From assembly GCA_004297935.1 (NCBI GenBank), contig SCRE01000018.1:62001-126000 (forward strand): DNA of 64,000 bases, read 5' to 3'. The notes below the pieces were generated by a model. It was not told where the DNA came from. It did no database searches and worked only from the letters and a program-made list of their open reading frames with translations. This document shows, piece after piece, positions 57,707-64,000 of this stretch; position 1 is the stretch's first letter, and every line of letters begins with the position of its first letter. This DNA is from Microbacteriaceae bacterium. Its GTDB lineage: Bacteria > Actinomycetota > Actinomycetes > Actinomycetales > Microbacteriaceae. Both the position numbers and the translations under genes were made by a program.

Positions 57707-59377
57707 GTGACTCCCGAACAGCTTGCCGCAACCCTGTACGACATCGTTCTGCCGATCGTCGAACGACGCCGTGCGGCGAGCGGCTCCGATGCGGCGTTCG
57801 GGCAGGGTTCGGTCGCGCTGGAGCGCCCGAAGAATCGTGAACACGGCGATTGGGCGACGAACGTCGCAATGCGGTTGGCGGGCCCGCTCGGCGCGAACCC
57901 ACGCGAACTCGCCGCAGAGATCGCGGACGCCGCATCCGGAATCGACGGCGTCGCATCCGCCGAGGTGGCCGGACCCGGCTTCATCAATTTCCGCCTGGAT
58001 GCTGCGGCCGCCGGGCAGCTCGCCAAGACGATCGTCGATGCGGGGGAGGCCTTCGGCACAGGCCACCTGTACGACGGGATCAGGATCAACCTCGAATTCG
58101 TGTCTGCGAACCCGACCGGGCCGATCCACATGGGCGGCGTGCGCTGGGCGGCGGTCGGCGACAGCCTCGCCCGCGTGCTCGCCGCGGAGGGCGCATCCGT
58201 CACCCGCGAGTACTACTTCAACGATCACGGGTCGCAGATCGATCGGTTCGCGCGCAGTCTCCTCGCCGCGTATCTCGGCCAGCCGACACCGGAAGACGGT
58301 TACGGCGGCGCATACATCGCCGATATCGCCAGTCAGGTCGTCGCCCGCTACGACGGCGACCTTGCGGCGTTGTCGCGCGAGGAACAGCAGGAAGTGTTCC
58401 GCTCGATCGGCACTGAGCTGATGTTCGCCGAGATCAAATCGAAGCTGCACGGGTTCGGCGTCGATTTCGACGTCTACTTCCACGAGGATTCCCTGCACGA
58501 GTCCGGTGCGGTCGACCGTGCGATCGCTCGTCTGCGCGAACTCGGGCACGTCTTCGAGGAAGACGGTGCGGTCTGGTTGCGCACGACCACCTTCGGAGAT
58601 GACCGCGACCGGGTCGTCATCCGCAGCAACGGTGAGCCGGCGTACATCTCCGGTGACCTCGGCTACTACCTGAACAAGCGCGAGCGCGGCTTCGACCAGA
58701 ATCTGATCATGCTCGGCGCGGACCACCATGGCTATATCGGGCGGATGATGGCGATGGCGCAGGCGTTCGGGGACGTGCCCGGCGTGAGCCTGCAGATCCT
58801 GATCGGCCAGATGGTCAGCCTGCTGCGCGACGGCGAGCCGGTCAAGATGTCGAAGCGCGCGGGCACCATCGTCACGCTCGACGACCTGGTCGACGCGGTC
58901 GGTGTGGACGCCGGTCGCTATGCGCTCGTTCGCTCCTCCAGCGACTCGCCGCTGGAGATCGACCTCGACCTGCTCGGCAAGCACACCAACGAGAACCCTG
59001 TCTTCTATGTGCAATACGCACACGCTCGCACACGCTCGGTAGCCCGCAACGCCGCCGCCTCCGCTGTCGACCGCAGCGTGTTCGCCCCCGAGCTGCTGAC
59101 TCACGAGACGGAGTCGGCGCTGCTCGGCGCGCTGCAGGAATACTCGCGGATCGTCGCCCTTGCAGCCGAACTGCGCGAGCCGCACCGCATCGCCCGGTTC
59201 ATCGAGGAGCTCGCCGGGCTGTACCACCGTTGGTATGACAACTGCCGGGTTATCCCGCTCGGCGACGAGCCCGTCGGCGATGTGCATCGCACGCGGTTGT
59301 GGCTGAACGACGCGGCAGGCCAGGTCATCCGCAATGGGCTCGGCCTGCTCGGGGTGTCTGCTCCGGAACGAATGTAA
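57707..59377 (+). CDS. argS: Arginyl-tRNA synthetase
   Basis: This 556-residue class I synthetase charges tRNA-Arg. It has the N-terminal Add-1 domain, the HIGH-type motif [18 protein letters not shown] (HMGG; about 132-149), a KMSK-type loop [10 protein letters not shown] (about 380-389) and the DALR anticodon-binding domain at the C-terminus. GTG 57707 is preferred to ATG 57701: TAGAAT (57693-57698) lies 8 nt before the GTG, as for a leaderless mRNA, and family proteins begin near TPEQLAATL. The KMSK motif is KMSKRAG, the standard bacterial form of enzymes that keep it. Confidence 0.95.
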   Translation: MTPEQLAATLYDIVLPIVERRRAASGSDAAFGQGSVALERPKNREHGDWATNVAMRLAGPLGANPRELAAEIADAASGIDGVASAEVAGPGFINFRLDAAAAGQLAKTIVDAGEAFGTGHLYDGIRINLEFVSANPTGPIHMGGVRWAAVGDSLARVLAAEGASVTREYYFNDHGSQIDRFARSLLAAYLGQPTPEDGYGGAYIADIASQVVARYDGDLAALSREEQQEVFRSIGTELMFAEIKSKLHGFGVDFDVYFHEDSLHESGAVDRAIARLRELGHVFEEDGAVWLRTTTFGDDRDRVVIRSNGEPAYISGDLGYYLNKRERGFDQNLIMLGADHHGYIGRMMAMAQAFGDVPGVSLQILIGQMVSLLRDGEPVKMSKRAGTIVTLDDLVDAVGVDAGRYALVRSSSDSPLEIDLDLLGKHTNENPVFYVQYAHARTRSVARNAAASAVDRSVFAPELLTHETESALLGALQEYSRIVALAAELREPHRIARFIEELAGLYHRWYDNCRVIPLGDEPVGDVHRTRLWLNDAAGQVIRNGLGLLGVSAPERM

Positions 59378-59418
59378 GAATGAGCAGTCCGGACGTGTTC
59401 ATCGACAAATAAGAGGAC

Positions 59419-60237
59419 GTGTTGACGACGAGAGAGACCATGGGCGATTCCGTGTCGACGGAAGAGTTTCCACCGCTTCCGCAGGCCGCACCGCGCCGCC
59501 CGCGTTGGTTGGTGCTCGCCGCGGCGATCTTCGCCGGCCTGGTCGTGCTCGCCGCCTTCTTCTTCGTCGCGGATGCGATCATTCGGTCGACTGCCGAGAC
59601 GGGCGTCGCTGAGCAGATCAACTCGGAGCTGCCGTCGGATGTTGCCGTAAAGGACCTGACGGTGCAGATCGGCGGGTTCTCGATCATCGGGCAGTATCTG
59701 GCCGGATCGTTCGACGAAGTGACGCTCACCGCGAAGCAGGTCAGCATCGGCGGCGTGCCGGTGCAGGCCCGGATCGTCGCTCACGGCATCCCCACCGATC
59801 TGACCAAGCCGACGCGGTCGATCACCAGCACCCTGACGATCTCCGAAGCCGCCGCCAACAAGCTGATCACCATTCCTGGGGCGACCTCGCAACTCGTGTT
59901 CGGCAACGGCACGATCGGTTACAGTGGCTCGGCGAAGGTGTTCGGCTTCCCGATCTCGTTCGATGCGACCGCGACGCCCGAAGCCGACGGGCTGGACATT
60001 CTGCTGACACCGAAAACGGTGAACATCACCGGAGGGCCGGCCCGACTGGACCTCGGCGCCGTCGTGACCCAGCTGATCGGGAACAAGCCGTTCCCGGTCT
60101 GCGTGGCTCAATACCTGCCGAAGGGCGCCACGGTGACAGACGTCGTCGTGTCAGCGAAGACCGCAGTCCTCACGGTGTCCGCGACGAACATCGTGCTCGA
60201 CAAGAACACCTTCGACACCCGCGCGCACTGTTCGTAA
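59419..60237 (+). CDS. DUF2993 (LmeA-like) membrane-anchored protein
   Basis: A 272-residue protein with a short cytoplasmic tail, one membrane helix at about 30-52 (VLAAAIFAGLVVLAAFFFVAD) and a DUF2993 domain outside the membrane (IINSELPSDVAVKDLTVQIGG-like start, LLTPKTVNITGG, CVAQYLPKGATVTDVVVSA near the end). LmeA of mycobacteria, the studied member, binds phospholipid and supports mannan elongation of lipomannan. A similar envelope role is inferred. Start uncertain: GTG 59419, TTG 59422 (better spaced from GAGG) or ATG 59440. It lies between argS and lysA. Confidence 0.78.
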   Translation: MLTTRETMGDSVSTEEFPPLPQAAPRRPRWLVLAAAIFAGLVVLAAFFFVADAIIRSTAETGVAEQINSELPSDVAVKDLTVQIGGFSIIGQYLAGSFDEVTLTAKQVSIGGVPVQARIVAHGIPTDLTKPTRSITSTLTISEAAANKLITIPGATSQLVFGNGTIGYSGSAKVFGFPISFDATATPEADGLDILLTPKTVNITGGPARLDLGAVVTQLIGNKPFPVCVAQYLPKGATVTDVVVSAKTAVLTVSATNIVLDKNTFDTRAHCS

Positions 60238-60390
60238 CGAATTATCGACCGGCCGGCATTCTCGGTAGACTTCGACACGTTCGCGGTCGGCTCCCCGCCT
60301 GAGCGACCGACGGCTTCAGGGGCCAATCCGGGTCCGCTCGCCGTCCCCCCGTACGTCGTGTCGTCTGATCTGCCCTGCGAGGTCTCATCC

Positions 60391-61827
60391 GTGGTCGCCA
60401 ACCCGCTCGCCCCACTCTGGTTGCACGAACCCCTCGACGCCAACGTGCTTGCGCCCGGGTTGTGGCCGGCCGGCAGCGCCAGGAACGACGATGGCGAGCT
60501 GACCATCGCTGGGGTGGGCGTTCGTGAGTTGTCGGAACGGTTCGGCACGCCGCTGTACGTCATCGACGAAGCGGATGTCCGTGCGCGTGCCGTCGAGGCG
60601 CTCGCGGCTTTCACGGATGCGTTCGGCCGGGTCGGCGCATCCGCGAAGGTGTACTACGCGGGCAAGGCGTTCCTCAGCACGCAGCTGGCGCGCTGGGTCG
60701 CCGAGGCCGGCCTGAACCTGGATGTCTGCAGCGGGGGAGAGCTGGCCGTCGCACTCGCCGCCGGCATCGCCCCCGACCGCCTCGGATTCCACGGAAACAA
60801 CAAGTCGCTCGCCGAGATCGATCGTGCCGTGTCCGTCGGCGTCGGCACCGTCGTGATCGACAGCGAACAGGAGATCGTCCAGGTCGCAGCTGCGGCGCAG
60901 AGACACGGTGTCGTGCAGCGCGTGCGGTTGCGAGTGAACAGCGGCGTGCACGCGCACACGCACGAGTTCCTCGCCACGGCACACGAGGACCAGAAATTCG
61001 GTGTGCCGCTGGATCAGGCCGAACGACTCGTCGCAGCAATCCGTGCCGAGCGCGGCCTGGCATTCCTCGGACTGCACTGCCACATCGGGTCGCAGATCTT
61101 CGGGTCGGACGGTTTCGCGGAGTCGGCCGCCCGCGTCTTGGACGTGCATACTCGGCTGCTGGCCGACGGCCCTGTGCCCGAACTGAATCTGGGCGGCGGA
61201 TTCGGCATCGCCTACACGAGCGCCGATGAGCCGATGCCGTTGCGAGAGCTCGCCATCGAGATCGCCACCGCCGTCGCGGCCTCCTGCGCGCGGCTCGGCA
61301 TCGCGGTGCCGACCGTCGCGTTCGAACCGGGCCGGGCGATCGTCGGGCCCGCCGGCCTGACGCTGTACACCGTGGGCACGACCAAGCCGGTCGGCGTGGC
61401 GATCGACGGTGGATGCGCCGACCGGCTCTACGTGAGCGTAGACGGCGGCATGAGCGACAACGCCCGCTACGTGCTCTACGGCGCCGACTACTCTGCTCGG
61501 ATCGCAGACCGCGTCTCGGATGCTGCGCCCGCACTGGTGCGCATCGTCGGCAAGCACTGCGAATCCGGTGACATCGTCGTCGATGCGGACTATCTGCCGA
61601 GCGACGTCGCCCCCGGCGATCTGCTCGCGGTCCCGGCAACGGGCGCATATTGCTGGGCGCTGTCGAGCAATTACAACTATCTGCCCCGACCGGCCGTCGT
61701 GGCCGTCCTGGACGGCGACGCGCGCGTGATCGTGCGCGGCGAGACGGAGGGCGACCTGCTCATTCGCGACGTCGGCGTGCCGCCGGCCGCAACCGAATCA
61801 TCGTCGACAACCAAGGAGCATCCGTGA
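60391..61827 (+). CDS. lysA: Diaminopimelate decarboxylase
   Basis: This 478-residue fold-type III PLP enzyme makes lysine from meso-diaminopimelate. The PLP lysine is in VYYAGKAFL (about 98-106). HCHIGSQIF, LNLGGGFGIAY, EPGRAIVGPAG, CESGDIV with the catalytic Cys, and the final ATGAYCWALSSNYN are all family motifs. GTG 60391 is preferred, with GAGG 8 nt upstream and a typical NPLAPLWLHEP opening; GTG 60358 is in frame. Possible promoter TTATCG / TAGACT (60242-60271). Its stop overlaps the hom start (GTGA). Confidence 0.94.
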   Translation: MVANPLAPLWLHEPLDANVLAPGLWPAGSARNDDGELTIAGVGVRELSERFGTPLYVIDEADVRARAVEALAAFTDAFGRVGASAKVYYAGKAFLSTQLARWVAEAGLNLDVCSGGELAVALAAGIAPDRLGFHGNNKSLAEIDRAVSVGVGTVVIDSEQEIVQVAAAAQRHGVVQRVRLRVNSGVHAHTHEFLATAHEDQKFGVPLDQAERLVAAIRAERGLAFLGLHCHIGSQIFGSDGFAESAARVLDVHTRLLADGPVPELNLGGGFGIAYTSADEPMPLRELAIEIATAVAASCARLGIAVPTVAFEPGRAIVGPAGLTLYTVGTTKPVGVAIDGGCADRLYVSVDGGMSDNARYVLYGADYSARIADRVSDAAPALVRIVGKHCESGDIVVDADYLPSDVAPGDLLAVPATGAYCWALSSNYNYLPRPAVVAVLDGDARVIVRGETEGDLLIRDVGVPPAATESSSTTKEHP

Positions 61828-63158
61828 TCGCATACCGAGGCCTGAAAGTGGCCTTGCTCGGCGCCGGTTCCGTCGGCTCCCAGGTGGCACGACTGCTCCT
61901 CAGCCAGCGCGAGGAGCTCGCGTCGCGGGTCGGCGCGCCCCTCGAGCTCGTCGGAGTCGCGGTGCGCGACCTGGCGGCCGTGCGCGACGTCGAACTGCCA
62001 CGCGAACTGTTGACGACGGATGCCTCGTCCCTCATTCTCGGCGCCGACATCGTCGTCGAACTGATGGGCGGCATCGAACCCGCTCGAAGTCACGTGCTGC
62101 AGGCGCTGAACTCCGGTGCAGACGTGATCACCGGCAACAAGGCGCTGCTGGCGACACACGGACCGGAACTGTTTGAAGCAGCAGAACAGGTCGGTGCGCA
62201 GTTGTACTACGAGGCTGCGGTCGGCGGCGCGATCCCGATCATCCGACCGTTGCGCGACAGCCTCGCCGGAGACCAGGTCACACGCATCCTCGGCATCGTC
62301 AATGGCACGACGAACTTCATCCTCGACCGCATGGACATGTCGGGCGACAGCCTGGAGAGCGCACTTGCGCGTGCCACGGAACTCGGTTTCGCCGAGGCCG
62401 ACCCGACGGCCGATATCGGCGGCTACGACGCTGCGCAAAAGGCGGCGATCCTGGCCAGTCTTGCGTTCCACACCACCGTGCCGCTGGAGTCCGTGCACCG
62501 TGAAGGCATCACCGGCATCACGCGCGAGCAGGTGGACGAAGCGCGCCGCGCCGGCTATGTCGTGAAGCTGCTGGCGATCTGCGAGCGGTTGAGGGATGCC
62601 GCCACCGGTGAGCCGGGCGTGTCCGCACGGGTGTATCCGGCGCTGGTACCGCGCGACCATCCGCTGGCGGCCGTGCACGGGGGCAACAACGCCGTGTTCG
62701 TCCAGGCGGCAGCCGCGGGCGATCTGATGTTCTACGGAGCGGGTGCCGGCGGACTGCAGACGGCGTCCGCGGTGCTCGGCGACGTGGTATCGGCCGCCCG
62801 CCGCCACGTGGCCGGCGGGCCGGGTGTGGCCGAGTCGACCCACGCGAACCTGCCGATCCTGCCGATCTCCAGCATCACGACGCGTTATCAGATCACCCTG
62901 CACGTTGCGGATGAACCCGGCGTGCTCGCCAGGATCGCACAGGTCTTCAGCGATCACGGGGTCTCCGTCGAAACGTTGGTGCAGTCCGCAGCCGTCGATC
63001 GGCCGCCGGCAGGTGAAACCGGGGGCGCCGCCACCGCTACCCTGGTAATCGGAACCCACCAGGCATCGGAGGCCGCGCTCGCCGCGACCGTCGATGCCCT
63101 GCGCGAAAACAATGCGGTGAGCGCCATCGCATCCGTTCTCCGAGTCGAAGGAGCCTGA
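61824..63158 (+). CDS. hom: Homoserine dehydrogenase
   Basis: This 444-residue enzyme reduces aspartate semialdehyde to homoserine, the branch point to methionine and threonine. It has an NAD(P) motif [15 protein letters not shown] (10-24), the catalytic region [11 protein letters not shown] and [21 protein letters not shown] (about 150-220), and a C-terminal ACT domain (about 360-440: [19 protein letters not shown]) for feedback control, probably by threonine. GTG 61824 overlaps the lysA stop. thrC follows after 2 bp. Its product feeds metX at the other end of the window. Confidence 0.95.
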   Translation: MIAYRGLKVALLGAGSVGSQVARLLLSQREELASRVGAPLELVGVAVRDLAAVRDVELPRELLTTDASSLILGADIVVELMGGIEPARSHVLQALNSGADVITGNKALLATHGPELFEAAEQVGAQLYYEAAVGGAIPIIRPLRDSLAGDQVTRILGIVNGTTNFILDRMDMSGDSLESALARATELGFAEADPTADIGGYDAAQKAAILASLAFHTTVPLESVHREGITGITREQVDEARRAGYVVKLLAICERLRDAATGEPGVSARVYPALVPRDHPLAAVHGGNNAVFVQAAAAGDLMFYGAGAGGLQTASAVLGDVVSAARRHVAGGPGVAESTHANLPILPISSITTRYQITLHVADEPGVLARIAQVFSDHGVSVETLVQSAAVDRPPAGETGGAATATLVIGTHQASEAALAATVDALRENNAVSAIASVLRVEGA

Positions 63159-63160
63159 GT

Positions 63161-64000
63161 TTGTCGGACAAGATCGTGAACAGACAGTGGAAGGGCGTCC
63201 TGCGCGAGTATGCGGACCGTCTGGACATCTCCGACGCAACGCCCATCGTGACGTTGGGCGAGGGCGGGACGCCGCTCATTCCGGCGCCGGCGCTGTCGCG
63301 GCGTACGGGCGCGAACGTTCACATCAAATACGAGGGGATGAACCCGACGGGTTCATTCAAAGACCGCGGCATGACGATGGCGATCTCCAAGGCGATCGAG
63401 CACGGTGCCCAGGCCGTCATCTGCGCGTCGACCGGCAACACGTCCGCCTCTGCGGCTGCCTACGCGGCACACGCGGGCATCAAGGCGGTCGTGCTCGTGC
63501 CGGAGGGCAAGATCGCTCTGGGCAAGCTCAGCCAGGCCATCGCACACGACGGTGAACTGATTCAAATTCAGGGGAACTTCGACGATTGCCTGGACATCGC
63601 CCGCGAGCTGGCGGCGCACTACCGGGTGCACCTGGTGAACTCGGTGAACCCGGACCGGATCGAGGGCCAGAAGACTGCGGCGTTCGAGATCGTCGAGGTG
63701 CTCGGGGATGCTCCTGACTTCCATATCGTTCCGGTCGGCAACGCCGGCAACTACACCGCGTATTCGCGCGGCTACTCCGAGGAACTCGACCGAGGCGCAA
63801 CCACGAGACTGCCGAGGATGTTCGGGTTCCAGGCCGCAGGCAGCGCTCCGATCGTGCTCGGAGCGCCGGTCAAGAACCCGGAGACGATCGCCAGCGCGAT
63901 CCGAATCGGCAACCCGGCCTCGTGGGAGCTCGCCCTCGCGGCACGTGACCAGACCGGCGGATACTTCGGCGCGATCGACGACGCGAGGATTCTCGAGGCG
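63161..64000 (+). CDS. thrC: Threonine synthase, N-terminal part (cut by window edge)
   Basis: 280 residues are visible before the window ends. The PLP lysine lies in [13 protein letters not shown] (about 57-69), and [12 protein letters not shown] and [12 protein letters not shown] are PLP-phosphate-binding motifs of threonine synthase. It belongs to the short form without the long N-terminal domain. The start is TTG 63161, with GAAGGAG 7 nt upstream, reading [21 protein letters not shown]. It is 2 bp after hom, so lysA-hom-thrC form one operon. thrB would be expected just outside the window. Confidence 0.94.
   Translation, partial: MSDKIVNRQWKGVLREYADRLDISDATPIVTLGEGGTPLIPAPALSRRTGANVHIKYEGMNPTGSFKDRGMTMAISKAIEHGAQAVICASTGNTSASAAAYAAHAGIKAVVLVPEGKIALGKLSQAIAHDGELIQIQGNFDDCLDIARELAAHYRVHLVNSVNPDRIEGQKTAAFEIVEVLGDAPDFHIVPVGNAGNYTAYSRGYSEELDRGATTRLPRMFGFQAAGSAPIVLGAPVKNPETIASAIRIGNPASWELALAARDQTGGYFGAIDDARILEA

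Noticed and set aside
57584-59287. 567-codon open frame antisense to argS
   Set aside because: argS motifs on the other strand are unambiguous; the antisense frame has no recognisable motif.
61677-63239. 520-codon open frame antisense to hom
   Set aside because: Homoserine dehydrogenase with ACT domain is certain on the plus strand; the antisense protein shows no family features.
1-64000. CRISPR array, insertion sequence or prophage
   Set aside because: No repeat-spacer series, transposase, integrase or phage structural gene was found on either strand.

Overview
This 64 kb window comes from a GC-rich actinobacterium, most likely Micrococcales and probably Microbacteriaceae. The evidence is the high GC content, frequent GTG/TTG starts, several genes where a TANNNT -10 box lies 6-8 nt before the start codon (leaderless style), a DtxR/IdeR-type iron box, actinobacterial families such as DUF3097 and DUF2993 (LmeA-like), and the order argS / DUF2993 / lysA / hom / thrC. 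No assignment below family level is possible from sequence alone.

Left third (1-23.4 kb) is mostly housekeeping and small metabolic genes. It holds a sensor kinase cut by the window edge; metX and metY for methionine synthesis; an SDR oxidoreductase, a phosphoribosyltransferase, uracil-DNA glycosylase and a GNAT acetyltransferase; a NitT/TauT-type ABC system (ATPase plus a double-length permease, no binding protein) with a divergent ArsR-type regulator and a leader peptide; an amidase; an iron-box gene for a lone siderophore-interacting-protein domain; and a minus-strand run of oxidoreductases, a crotonase, an arginase-like protein and a TPM protein. At 21.4-22.5 kb are decayed gene pieces, then an ArsR/SRPBCC pair with a palindromic operator.

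The centre (23.5-55.7 kb) is a large accessory block of carbohydrate and nucleoside catabolism. Part A (23.5-38.5 kb) has two ADP-ribosylglycohydrolase-fold paralogues with a beta-sandwich-like C-terminus, an adenine deaminase, a nucleoside hydrolase, a nucleoside phosphorylase, two PfkB kinases, a SIS protein, a YjbQ protein, one sugar-type ABC transporter and a GntR regulator. Three promoter regions in part A share a TTGTWATGMTKA motif that may be the GntR site. Part B (39.2-45.7 kb) is an amino-sugar-like operon (BadF/NAGK-type kinase, ABC transporter, SIS protein) behind a ROK regulator. Part C (45.9-55.7 kb) has two FrlB/FrlD-like pairs (SIS deglycase plus PfkB kinase) pointing at each other, each pair with its own regulator (LacI and GntR), and a third ABC transporter with a HAD phosphatase. 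The same TGAYACCGGTATCA palindrome lies in front of the first pair and in front of that transporter. None of the three sugar ABC systems has an ATPase gene, so a shared MsiK/UgpC-type ATPase elsewhere is expected. Part C looks like a system for uptake and deglycation of Amadori (fructosamine-type) compounds.

The right end (55.7-64 kb) returns to core functions: a small P-loop kinase, tRNA-Arg(CCG), a lipoprotein, argS, a DUF2993 protein, lysA, hom and thrC (cut by the window edge). Together with metX/metY at the left end, these cover much of the aspartate-family amino acid pathway.
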